A stretch of DNA of 43,807 bases from JBOFDK01 sp051650305 (GTDB lineage: Bacteria > Bacillota > Clostridia > Lachnospirales > Cellulosilyticaceae): NCBI GenBank assembly GCA_051650305.1, contig JBOFIT010000047.1, positions 1 through 43,807 on the forward strand, in the 5' to 3' direction. The notes beneath the pieces are model-generated. The model saw only the letters and a program-made list of their open reading frames with translations. It ran no database searches and had not been told where the DNA came from. Of the stretch, positions 7,608 to 15,121 are shown piece by piece. How positions within the stretch are numbered: position 1 is the stretch's first letter; each line of letters begins with the position of its first letter. Position numbers and translations under genes: made by a program.

Positions 7608-8804
7608 CTATTTGTTGACAAAGGCAACTTTGATACCTTCTAATCGCATATTAACAGCCATTGCTTCATTAAGCTCCTCTAAGCCAAAACGATGTGTAAT
7701 AAGCTTTTCAATTGGTAAACCAATCGCTGTTGCTCTACGGATAAAATCAAGTGTTGTCACATAGTCTTTATAGGTATATGTCCAAGAACCTACTATCGTA
7801 ATTTCCTTTTGGCACATATCCCAGTGTGGGTTAATGGTTGCATTACCATTGTCTACGAAGAACCCTACTTCACAAAGTCCACCACCACGACGAATGAACT
7901 TGTAGATATTTGCTGCTGCGCTTGGTACACCTGTACATTGGAATGCAAAGTCTACACCACCATTTGTTGCTGCAATAACGCTATCTTTCATCGCATCAAA
8001 ATCTTTGTATTCTTTGAAGTTATATGTATAATCTGCGCCTAATTCTTTTGCAAATTGTAAACGTTGTGTATCACCATCTACTGCTACGATATTTTGGATA
8101 CCCATTGTACGTAATACAGCGATTACAAGAAGTCCGATTGGCCCACATCCTTGTACGAGTACTTTGCTATCAAAACGTAGTAAGTTTGTTGTCTTTGCAC
8201 GCTCCACCGCATGTACTGTTACAGCCGCTGGTTCGATAAGTAAACGTTCATCAAGTCCCATATCACTTACATTAAAGATTGAAGAACCTTTTCTAAGGAT
8301 GATGTAATCACCAAACCATCCATTGAAACGGTAGTCATCATCTGGTAGTAGGCCGTATACTTCTGCACCACCACTTAAGTTAGCACGTTCTGGTTTAATA
8401 GTTGTAAATTCATCTGAACCTTTGATTGTTACAGATGTTACAACTTTATCGCCTAATTGAAGAGGCTTACCAATCATATCTGTCTTGACATTTTTACCAA
8501 TCTTTACAATTTCACCTGTACCTTCATGTCCCAGTACTACTGGAATAAGGCCGAATGGATCATTCTTATATTCATGAACGTCTGTACCACATACACCACA
8601 TCCTTCTACGCGTACAAGTACTTCGTCATCATTAATTTCTGGGATGTCGAATGTTTTAATCTCTAGTTTTTCTTTTTCTACAAGATACGCTATTCTACCT
8701 TGTGAGCCATTTGGTTTCACGCTTTGGCCCGTTTCATTTTGCTGTAAGTTAGCCATTACTTGCTTTACTATTGCTTCTATTTGACTCATTTCGTAATTTG
8801 CCAC
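7608..8804 (-). CDS. Zinc-dependent alcohol dehydrogenase (propanol or lactaldehyde/propanediol), BMC cargo
   Basis: 398 aa from a GTG start at 8804, chosen because AGGAGG (8811-8816) lies exactly 6 bases before it; longer ATG-like starts run deep into the aldehyde dehydrogenase gene. A medium-chain dehydrogenase: catalytic zinc motif GCGVCGTD (Cys72) and GHE (His93, Glu94), and a nucleotide fold with GCGPIG (219-224). No cysteine occurs between residues 73 and 219, so the four-Cys structural zinc lobe is missing. The first 20 residues (MSQIEAIVKQVMANL) form an amphipathic helix followed by a Gln/Asn/Ser-rich linker, the signature of an encapsulation peptide. It likely reduces propanal to propanol to recycle NADH, and might also reduce lactaldehyde; it is the only alcohol dehydrogenase in the locus. 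Confidence 0.92.
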   Translation of the reverse strand: MANYEMSQIEAIVKQVMANLQQNETGQSVKPNGSQGRIAYLVEKEKLEIKTFDIPEINDDEVLVRVEGCGVCGTDVHEYKNDPFGLIPVVLGHEGTGEIVKIGKNVKTDMIGKPLQLGDKVVTSVTIKGSDEFTTIKPERANLSGGAEVYGLLPDDDYRFNGWFGDYIILRKGSSIFNVSDMGLDERLLIEPAAVTVHAVERAKTTNLLRFDSKVLVQGCGPIGLLVIAVLRTMGIQNIVAVDGDTQRLQFAKELGADYTYNFKEYKDFDAMKDSVIAATNGGVDFAFQCTGVPSAAANIYKFIRRGGGLCEVGFFVDNGNATINPHWDMCQKEITIVGSWTYTYKDYVTTLDFIRRATAIGLPIEKLITHRFGLEELNEAMAVNMRLEGIKVAFVNK

Positions 8805-8814
8805 AGTATGCCTC

Positions 8815-10209
8815 CTATCTGATATATAAACCATTTGCCATGACGCATCTTCTTGCTCTTGTAAAGGTTTGGGCATTCGTTAGTCCTTCACCTGTTTTAC
8901 TTGCTATTGTAAATGTCGTAAAGCCTTCGCCGCCAAATCCTATACCTGCATAAGAAGGTGCATTTTTAACGAAGATTGCTGTATCTAAAGCTTTACCATA
9001 CTTTGTAAGATTTTCTATATTTGAAGAATGCATATGCGCTGAGTGACGGTTACCACCTTCTAGCTCTACAGCTGCTGCAATACCTTCTTCAACATCTTTA
9101 ACACGAATGATTCCTAGTATTGGCATCATCAACTCTTCTTGGATTAAGATATTTTCTTTTACCCCTTCGAAGATAATACACTTTGTTGTATCTGGTACAT
9201 CAATGCCAATTGCTTTTAAGATGACTGATGCATCTTTACCCACAAACTGACGGTTAATGATATGCTTGCCATTTTTCTCTACAAGAACTTTTTCTGCTAA
9301 TGCACAAATTTCTTCTCCTCTTAGGAGATAGCAGTCATTTTCAGCTAACATATAGTAAATAAGTTCATCTGCTACTTCATCTACTACAAGTACTTCTTTT
9401 TCTGCAATACATGGCAAGTTGTTATCAAAACTTGCACCATTCACAATGTCTTCAGCTGCTTTTCTAATATTGGCAGTTTCATCAACAAGTACGGGTGGAT
9501 TACCTGCACCTGCTGCCATACCTTTTTTACCACTTCTTAAAATAACTTCTACGATACCTGGACCACCTGTTGCTACAAGTAAATCAATATCTTTATGTGT
9601 AAATAGGGTATTACCTGACTCCATTGTTGGTTTGCTTACAGTTGTTGCAAAATCTTCTAGACCTGTTACCTCTTTTACAGCTTCATTAATAAGCTTAATC
9701 GCAAGGTTTGTTGTCTTAATAGCCCCTGGATGTGGATTGAATACAACTGTGTTACCTGCTGCAATCATCCCCATTGCATTACAGAAGACTGTCTCTGATG
9801 GATTTGTTGAAGGTGTAACAGCACCTATAACGCCATATGGACCTCTTTCTATAAGTGTCAGACCCTGATCACCGCTCCAAGCATCAATATGTATACATTC
9901 TGTTCCTGGTGTTTTCTTTGCTACTAACTCATGCTTTAAAATCTTATGGCCTACTTTTCCCATGCCTGTTTCTTCAACAGCCATCTGTGCAAGCTTTTCT
10001 TTATTTACCAAAATCTTTGTACGTATACTTGTGATAATTTTCTCTCTTAGTTCAAGTGGCATTTCTCTTAGTTTTTTCTGCGCTTTCTTAGCTGCTGCCA
10101 CAGCATCATTCATCTCTTCATAGACGCCAAATGTTCCTTTTGGACTTAATGGCTGATCCATCTCACCAATAATTTTTGCCACGATTTGATTTAATTTATC
10201 CTCTGTCAC
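8815..10209 (-). CDS. pduP: CoA-acylating propionaldehyde dehydrogenase (PduP type), BMC cargo
   Basis: 464 aa from a GTG at 10209. AAGGTG about 8 bases upstream and the end of the previous gene (10214) decide this start. It oxidises propanal with CoA and NAD to propionyl-CoA. The active-site Cys is Cys267 in DNNLPCIAEK, with GAVTPSTNPSET and GNTVVFNPHPGA in the nucleotide-binding fold. The N-terminal helix TEDKLNQIVAKIIGEM is amphipathic and followed by a Pro/Gly linker, matching the known PduP targeting tag. The stop overlaps the Shine-Dalgarno of the alcohol dehydrogenase gene. The product CoA-ester would be the substrate of PduL downstream. Confidence 0.95.
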   Translation of the reverse strand: MTEDKLNQIVAKIIGEMDQPLSPKGTFGVYEEMNDAVAAAKKAQKKLREMPLELREKIITSIRTKILVNKEKLAQMAVEETGMGKVGHKILKHELVAKKTPGTECIHIDAWSGDQGLTLIERGPYGVIGAVTPSTNPSETVFCNAMGMIAAGNTVVFNPHPGAIKTTNLAIKLINEAVKEVTGLEDFATTVSKPTMESGNTLFTHKDIDLLVATGGPGIVEVILRSGKKGMAAGAGNPPVLVDETANIRKAAEDIVNGASFDNNLPCIAEKEVLVVDEVADELIYYMLAENDCYLLRGEEICALAEKVLVEKNGKHIINRQFVGKDASVILKAIGIDVPDTTKCIIFEGVKENILIQEELMMPILGIIRVKDVEEGIAAAVELEGGNRHSAHMHSSNIENLTKYGKALDTAIFVKNAPSYAGIGFGGEGFTTFTIASKTGEGLTNAQTFTRARRCVMANGLYIR

Positions 10210-10213
10210 TGCA

Positions 10214-10699
10214 TCACCTTCTCTCAAATAACTCGGCTCCAAAACAAGCCAATTCTCTATCAATTGTTGTTGTTGCACCGCTTACAGCAATTGCTCCAAT
10301 AACTCCACCCCTATGTAAGATTGGATAGCCTCCATCAAGACCTATAATCTTGTTGTCTACCATCTTCTCTAATCCTTCTAAGTCACTTCCTTTACTTAGA
10401 AGTTTACCTACCTCATGTGTAGGCATTTTCAGTGCTACTGATGTGTAGCACTTCTTTAGTACTAGCTCGTAACTTATCAGAAAGGCACCATCCATGCACT
10501 GGATACTTATCGGATGCCCTTCCTTTGTTGTTACCCCTACGACAACTGATACACCGTAGTGCTCTGTTGCTCTATGCACTATTTTCTCTATTACCTGATT
10601 GGCCCATTCTCTCGTTATAGCTGGCTGAGATTGGCTCATGCTGTATTCTTGTAAGACTTTTTGGACCACTTCTTGAATGCAGCTTTCCTTATCCATCAT
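10214..10699 (-). CDS. GlcG/HbpS-family (PduO C-terminal-like) protein, possible BMC cargo
   Basis: 161 aa. Residues about 28-161 match the GlcG/HbpS (DUF336) fold, also found as the C-terminal domain of PduO and linked to heme or cobalamin binding. The motif LDGGYPILHRGGVIGAIAVSG is typical. There is no adenosyltransferase domain, which fits a B12-independent locus. The N-terminus, with CIQEVVQKVLQEYS then a Ser/Gln/Pro linker, looks like an encapsulation peptide. The start overlaps the fucA stop by one base (TAATG), implying translational coupling; a second ATG follows immediately. The biochemical role in glycyl-radical compartments is not established. Confidence 0.87.
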   Translation of the reverse strand: MMDKESCIQEVVQKVLQEYSMSQSQPAITREWANQVIEKIVHRATEHYGVSVVVGVTTKEGHPISIQCMDGAFLISYELVLKKCYTSVALKMPTHEVGKLLSKGSDLEGLEKMVDNKIIGLDGGYPILHRGGVIGAIAVSGATTTIDRELACFGAELFERR

Positions 10700-11478
10700 T
10701 ACTTAGAAAGGCTAGCGATTACTTCTTTTGTGATACGTGCGATAAGGTCTTGGCTATCTTCTTGTGCTGATGTTCCTTGTACAGGTGTTCCACAAGTTGC
10801 TTGACCATCGATACATGGATGCTTACCTGGTAAGTTCATACCTCTTCTTAAATCTACAAGTCTATCTACTTCATGTTTTGGTAACTCTTTTGGTCCACCC
10901 ATCATTTGTGTTGTGTATGAAAGTTGTGCATAGAATTCTAAGCCTTCCATTTTGAAGTAAGCACCTAGAAGGTCTGGTCCCCAAGTAAGTGCACCGTGAT
11001 TTTCTAGAAGTACTGCATCGTATGCGTCGAAGTATGGTTCAATCGCATCTGGAATTTCTGGTGTAGATGGCATACCGTATGGAGCAATAGGTACTTCACC
11101 AAGGAAGATTGTTGACTCTGGCATAATTTGTTTTGTAAGTGGTATACCACAGATTGCATGAGCTGTACCATACATTGGATGTGCATGTACTACTGATTTT
11201 ACGTCTGGTCTACATTTGTAAACACGAAGGTGCATTTTGATTTCTGAAGATGGCTTATGGATACCGTCTGTCTTAAGAACGTTCCCGTCCATATCTACCT
11301 TACAGATCATATTTGGTGTCATGTACCCTTTACTTACACCTGTTGGTGTACAGAGAATTTCATTCTCACTTATTTTCACTGAGAAGTTACCATCATTTGC
11401 TGCAACCATTCCTCTGTTGTAAACTCTCTGACCTATATCACACATTTGCTTTCTGATTTCAAATTCATTAACTAACAT
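10699..11478 (-). CDS. fucA: L-fuculose-1-phosphate aldolase with C-terminal encapsulation peptide
   Basis: 259 aa class II aldolase. It splits L-fuculose-1-phosphate to DHAP and L-lactaldehyde. Zinc ligands are visible: Glu79, His98 and His100 in VVHAHPMYG, and His161 in ENHGALTWG. The protein is about 40 residues longer than the free enzyme of enterobacteria. After the core comes a Gly/Thr/Gln/Ser linker and a terminal amphipathic helix (SQDLIARITKEVIASLSK) that looks like a C-terminal cargo tag. FucI, FucU and a sugar kinase in the window favour fuculose, although rhamnulose-1-phosphate is a possible second substrate. First gene of the BMC operon; GGGGGA about 6 bases before the ATG. Confidence 0.94.
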   Translation of the reverse strand: MLVNEFEIRKQMCDIGQRVYNRGMVAANDGNFSVKISENEILCTPTGVSKGYMTPNMICKVDMDGNVLKTDGIHKPSSEIKMHLRVYKCRPDVKSVVHAHPMYGTAHAICGIPLTKQIMPESTIFLGEVPIAPYGMPSTPEIPDAIEPYFDAYDAVLLENHGALTWGPDLLGAYFKMEGLEFYAQLSYTTQMMGGPKELPKHEVDRLVDLRRGMNLPGKHPCIDGQATCGTPVQGTSAQEDSQDLIARITKEVIASLSK

Positions 11479-11496
11479 TTAAATCCCCCTCATCGG

Positions 11497-11540
11497 TTTG
11501 TTTGTTTTTATTTGTTTGTGTTGTTTTTTCTTTGTTTGTA
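11497..11540 (-). promoter_or_regulatory. TTTGTTTG repeat box in the BMC operon leader (probable DeoR operator)
   Basis: Three TTTGTTTG copies (plus-strand reading) at 11497-11504, 11511-11518 and 11531-11538. They lie just downstream of the -10 hexamer, over the likely transcription start. The same box occurs at the dehydratase and YeeE/YedE promoters. Tandem TTTG-type repeats are common in operators of DeoR-family regulators, and a DeoR gene lies immediately upstream; the pairing is an inference. Confidence 0.6.
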
Positions 11541-11543
11541 CTT

Positions 11544-11572
11544 ATATTACCATTTATTTTTGTATTTTTCAA
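11544..11572 (-). promoter_or_regulatory. Sigma-A promoter of the fucA-BMC operon
   Basis: On the minus strand TTGAAA (-35, 11567-11572), a 17-base spacer and TAATAT (-10, 11544-11549). This leaves a leader of roughly 60 bases to the fucA ATG. Confidence 0.75.
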
Positions 11573-11614
11573 TACTTTTTTTGATAATAATTCAAATTTT
11601 TAAACAACAACAAA

Positions 11615-11655
11615 AAGAAGCCAAAAGCAATCCAACCTCTTGCTTTTGACTTCTT
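11615..11655 (-). terminator. Intrinsic terminator after deoR
   Basis: Arms 11615-11630 and 11640-11655 pair with one mismatch around a 9-base loop, followed on the minus strand by TTTTTGTTG. It ends the ABC-kinase-deoR operon just before the BMC promoter. Confidence 0.85.
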
Positions 11656-11675
11656 GTTATTTTGTTTTGTTTCGT

Positions 11676-12452
11676 TTATTCAGCTACTACAACCCGAATG
11701 CCCTTCTCTAGGCACACAGCCTCCCACTGTGAATCTAGTGGTAGATCGGTTACGATACAATGTATTCGCTCCAGTGGCATAAATTGATAAAGTGCGCCTT
11801 TGTTGATTTTACCATGGTCTACAGCTAAGATGACTTGACTTGCAGCTTCTACAAAACATTGTTTAATCTCTTTTTCAAGTTCATTTGACTCCATAATCCC
11901 TCTTGAAAGACTGACGCCTTTACAAGATAAGATGAGCTTATCTGCATAGTAGTTTGCAATATTCTTTTTAGCAGTGGGACCAATCAAAGACATTGACGCA
12001 GTTCTTAATGTACCACCCGTAGAGATAACTGTCACCTCTTCATGGGCACTTAGTTCAATAACTGCACTTACACTATTTGTAATGACAGTCATACGTTTTT
12101 GCTTTGGGAGGCGCTTGGCTACTTCTAGGCATGTTGTACTTGAATCTAATATGATTGTTTCTCCAGCTTGAATCATCTCGCCAATAGCTCTACCTATCTT
12201 TTCCTTACTTTCCATATTCTCTTTAATACGATGATCAAAGGTGGTGTCCTCTAGTTCGTTCTCCTCTGGCTGCTCATTTAAAACAGCCCCACCATACGTT
12301 TTCTTAACGACGCCCTTCTTTGCAAGCTTCTCTAAGTCTCTTCTAATCGTCTCTTCTGTTACATTAAATTGCTGACTCAAATCCGTGACTTTCACAGCTT
12401 TATTCGTATAAATTAAATCTAATATGGCTTGTTGTCGTTCTAAAGCCAACAT
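11676..12452 (-). CDS. DeoR-family transcriptional repressor of the fucose/BMC regulon
   Basis: 258 aa. The N-terminal DeoR helix-turn-helix (about 1-57) has the family signature VTEETIRRDLEKLAKKG, followed by KTYGGAVL. The C-terminal DeoRC sensor domain contains SSTTCLEVAKRLP and TVISTGGTLR and normally binds a phosphorylated sugar. Fuculose-1-phosphate or DHAP would be the natural inducer here (inference). GGGGGA precedes the ATG. It is the last gene of the transporter/kinase operon and lies directly upstream of the BMC promoter, whose TTTGTTTG repeats are its best candidate operator. Confidence 0.92.
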   Translation of the reverse strand: MLALERQQAILDLIYTNKAVKVTDLSQQFNVTEETIRRDLEKLAKKGVVKKTYGGAVLNEQPEENELEDTTFDHRIKENMESKEKIGRAIGEMIQAGETIILDSSTTCLEVAKRLPKQKRMTVITNSVSAVIELSAHEEVTVISTGGTLRTASMSLIGPTAKKNIANYYADKLILSCKGVSLSRGIMESNELEKEIKQCFVEAASQVILAVDHGKINKGALYQFMPLERIHCIVTDLPLDSQWEAVCLEKGIRVVVAE

Positions 12453-12473
12453 ACTCTACTCCCCCTCATGTCC

Positions 12474-12510
12474 GGTGTTGTGGTTTTGTCTTTCATTCTA
12501 CCACAACACC
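12474..12510. other. Stem-loop between the kinase gene and deoR
   Basis: Perfect 10-bp arms GGTGTTGTGG (12474-12483) and CCACAACACC (12501-12510) around 17 bases. No U-tract follows on either strand, so it is unlikely to be a terminator. It could be an RNA processing/stability element or a protein-binding dyad. Confidence 0.6.
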
Positions 12511-12527
12511 CGTCCAACATCAATCAT

Positions 12528-13937
12528 CTAGTAACGAATTGTCTCAAAAGAAGTTTTTACGAGTTCTCTTCCTTGTTCTAATGTCTGAATCGCTCCAACG
12601 CCTTTCATTTGCATCAGAACATTACCAATAGATGATGCTTCAATTGGCCCTGCTACTACTTGCTTACCTGTTACTTCAGCTACTTTTTCACATAAGTATG
12701 TATCTTTCACACCGCCGCCAATCATACAAATAGTATCTATTTCCTTACCACTTAATGCTTCTAATGATTCAATGGTCTCTTTGTAAAGTTGTCCTAATCC
12801 GTTATAAGCTGCTTTTGCAATAGCGCCTACACCTTCTAATACAATGCCATACTTTTCTTCACAGCATGCTACAATCTCTTGTTGCATATGCTTAGGTGCT
12901 AAAAACCTTTCATCAGCTGCATCAATAGCATACTCATGATCGCATCCTTTTACCGCTTGAACGATATCTGGAAAATCAATTTGCATACCTTCTTCATTCC
13001 AACCTTTTTTGAGCTGTTGCAAGAACCATAGACCATTGATATTTTTAAGTAGGCGCGTCGTACCTTCTACACCGCCTTCATTTGTTAAGTCAAATTTTCT
13101 CGCTTCTTCTTTCAAGCAAGGTACATCAAGTTCCATTCCCATGAGGCACCATGTTCCACACACAAGATAGACTTCATTTCCTGTCGTCATTGGTGTCGCT
13201 GCTACTGCTGATGCCGTATCATGGCTACCTACTGCTACTACTTTAACTGGACCAAGGCCTACTTCTTCTTGAATTTCTTTTGTTAATGTTCCCACTGCTG
13301 TTCCTGGCATCACAAGCTCTTGCATAGCTTCTACTGGTATACCTAGTTTCTCAAACACTTGTTGATTATAGTTTCTTGTTACCGGATCAATAAGTGAACC
13401 TGTTGATGCAATAGTATACTCATTGTATTTATTGCCTGTTAGCATAAACCCAAATAAGTCTGGCATAAACAGCCAACTCTTCCCGTACGCTTTGATGATC
13501 GGGTTGTACTTCTTATCATGATACAGCTGATAAACTGTATTGAACGCTTGCTTTTGCACACCTGTCATCTTGTAAAGCTCTTCTACCGAGATGCTTTCAT
13601 GTACTTCATCCATTACTTTCTTCGTTCTACCATCTCTGTAGTGTACTGGCTGATTGATAAGCTTATCTTCACTATCTAACCATCCCCCATCAACACCCCA
13701 TGTATCTATCCCGATAGACTGTACCTCTACATCTTTCTTCAGCGCTAACTTCTTAAGACCTTGCTTCATCTCATGAAACAGTCTTAAGAAATCCCAATAA
13801 AATCCTCCATTAGTCATCACTGGCTCATTAGGGAAACGGTGAATCTCTTCTAATACCATCTTACCATTTTCTACACTGCCTAATACAAGTCTTCCACTTG
13901 ATGCTCCAAAATCAAATGCTGCATACCCTTTTTTCAT
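12528..13937 (-). CDS. FGGY-family L-fuculokinase / rhamnulokinase
   Basis: 469 aa sugar kinase that phosphorylates a ketose to the 1-phosphate for FucA. The N-terminal phosphate motif AAFDFGASSGRLVLG (6-20), the sugar-binding segment IGIDTWGVDGGWLD and the second-domain motif VAVGSHDTASAVA are visible. Overall it resembles rhamnulokinase (RhaB) more than enterobacterial FucK; such kinases serve fuculose in several anaerobes. Since FucI, FucU and FucA are present but no rhamnose isomerase or mutarotase, L-fuculose is the likely substrate, possibly along with L-rhamnulose. AGGAGG precedes the ATG. It is cotranscribed with the sugar ABC transporter and deoR. Confidence 0.9.
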   Translation of the reverse strand: MKKGYAAFDFGASSGRLVLGSVENGKMVLEEIHRFPNEPVMTNGGFYWDFLRLFHEMKQGLKKLALKKDVEVQSIGIDTWGVDGGWLDSEDKLINQPVHYRDGRTKKVMDEVHESISVEELYKMTGVQKQAFNTVYQLYHDKKYNPIIKAYGKSWLFMPDLFGFMLTGNKYNEYTIASTGSLIDPVTRNYNQQVFEKLGIPVEAMQELVMPGTAVGTLTKEIQEEVGLGPVKVVAVGSHDTASAVAATPMTTGNEVYLVCGTWCLMGMELDVPCLKEEARKFDLTNEGGVEGTTRLLKNINGLWFLQQLKKGWNEEGMQIDFPDIVQAVKGCDHEYAIDAADERFLAPKHMQQEIVACCEEKYGIVLEGVGAIAKAAYNGLGQLYKETIESLEALSGKEIDTICMIGGGVKDTYLCEKVAEVTGKQVVAGPIEASSIGNVLMQMKGVGAIQTLEQGRELVKTSFETIRY

Positions 13938-14003
13938 GTTTTATTCCTCCTGATTATATAAATGTTAAATGTCTATACGCTTATTATTTTTTTGTATGGG
14001 CAA

Positions 14004-14031
14004 ATGCCTCTACATCAGTTTGTAGAGGCAT
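14004..14031. other. Intergenic stem-loop after the sugar-binding-protein gene
   Basis: Arms ATGCCTCTACA (14004-14014) and its complement (14021-14031) form an 11-bp stem with a 6-base loop. On the minus strand it is followed by an A-rich rather than U-rich stretch. It probably protects the binding-protein mRNA end or causes partial termination before the kinase gene. Confidence 0.6.
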
Positions 14032-14054
14032 CTGTGGGGGAGTTGGAAATGATT

Positions 14055-15056
14055 TTATTCGTAAATAACTCTTTGGATATCTTCATCGTCGATGTTTGTT
14101 GCATCGAACCACTTGAATCCTGTATCAATAAACTCTGGTGTCGCTTCACCTTTGTATGATTTGTATGCAGCTTCTACAGCTTTATAACCGATACCTACTG
14201 GATCTTGTGTTACTGCACCTGCAGATACACCTTCTCTAATAGCATCAATTTGGATTTTTCCTGAGTCAAAGCCTACGATTGTAATTGTACCTACTTTATT
14301 AAGTTCTTTAACCGCATTAATAACACCTACTGCTGAACCTTCATTTGCACCATACATACCTTTTACATCTGGATTAGCTGCAATAATAGCTTTTGCTGCT
14401 TCTGTTGATTTTGCATGGTCTCCGTCACCGTATTGTGGCTCTAATACTTCAATGTTTGGATATTCTTCTTTAAGTGTGTTGATAAATCCATCACGACGAT
14501 CTCTACCTGTTTGGCTTGTTTGGTCGTGTACAACAACACCTACTTTACCTTCTCCACCGATAAGCTCAGCCATCTTGTGTGCTGCAAGTGCTGCCGCAGC
14601 ATAGTTATCTGTTGCACAAGTTGTCTTTACAATAGGACTATCTACGCCTGAGTCGAAGCCTACAACTGGAATGCCAGCTGCTTGTGCTTGCTCAAGGTAT
14701 GGTGTTGTAGATTTTGAGTCAAGAGCTGCAAGTGCAATGGCTTGTGGCTTCTTTGTTAATGCAGCTTGAAGCATTTCTAATTGCTTATCAATTTGAGCTT
14801 CTGTCTCTGTTCCTTCAAAAGTAATTTCTACGCCTAAATCTTTAGCTGCTTGTTCAGCTCCGATCTTAACTGCTTGCCAAAATTGATGGTTAAATCCTTT
14901 TGCAATAACTGGGATTAATACTTTTTCTGAGCCACCTGTATTTGTTGACTCAGCTCCTGTTTGTGGTTTTGCTTCTGGTGCCTTTTGTCCACACCCTACT
15001 GTTCCCATTGCCATTAACATGCTCAGTCCTACTACTGCTAATTTTTTAAGTTTCAT
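14055..15056 (-). CDS. Sugar ABC transporter substrate-binding lipoprotein (RbsB type)
   Basis: 333 aa. A lipoprotein signal peptide ends in the lipobox GTVGC (Cys22), followed by a Gly/Ser/Thr linker and a Peripla_BP_4 sugar-binding domain (about 45-325). This binds the sugar, probably L-fucose, at the outer face and delivers it to the permease. GGGAGG precedes the ATG. It is the third gene after the ATPase and permease, and is framed by small hairpins that may raise its relative level. Substrate assignment rests on context, not on binding-site residues. Confidence 0.92.
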   Translation of the reverse strand: MKLKKLAVVGLSMLMAMGTVGCGQKAPEAKPQTGAESTNTGGSEKVLIPVIAKGFNHQFWQAVKIGAEQAAKDLGVEITFEGTETEAQIDKQLEMLQAALTKKPQAIALAALDSKSTTPYLEQAQAAGIPVVGFDSGVDSPIVKTTCATDNYAAAALAAHKMAELIGGEGKVGVVVHDQTSQTGRDRRDGFINTLKEEYPNIEVLEPQYGDGDHAKSTEAAKAIIAANPDVKGMYGANEGSAVGVINAVKELNKVGTITIVGFDSGKIQIDAIREGVSAGAVTQDPVGIGYKAVEAAYKSYKGEATPEFIDTGFKWFDATNIDDEDIQRVIYE

Positions 15057-15091
15057 ACTACGCCTCCCATAATTTTTTTACCCTATATTTC

Positions 15092-15108
15092 ATTAGCAAA
15101 ATGCTAAT
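15092..15108. other. Small hairpin in the permease/binding-protein gap
   Basis: ATTAGCA/TGCTAAT arms (7 bp) with a 3-base loop, between the permease stop and the binding-protein ribosome site. Too weak for a terminator; a possible mRNA processing or stability element. Confidence 0.35.
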
Positions 15109-15121
15109 TAAGAGTCATTTT

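Noticed and set aside
9419..9868. 149-codon plus-strand frame opposite the aldehyde dehydrogenase
   Set aside because: Shadow of a conserved gene; no ribosome site and a composition typical of antisense frames.
11497..11540. TTTG repeats as a CRISPR-like array or microsatellite
   Set aside because: Units are only 8 bases, with irregular spacing and no spacers; the position against the -10 fits an operator better.
12474..12510. Hairpin as a terminator before deoR
   Set aside because: No U-tract on either strand and the downstream gene has no visible promoter of its own.
12528..13937. Kinase taken as proof of a rhamnose rather than a fucose pathway
   Set aside because: It resembles rhamnulokinase, but the window has FucI and FucU and no rhamnose isomerase; dual use remains possible.
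14004..14031. Stem-loop as a full terminator of the binding-protein gene
   Set aside because: The minus-strand tail is A-rich, not U-rich, and the kinase gene follows closely.
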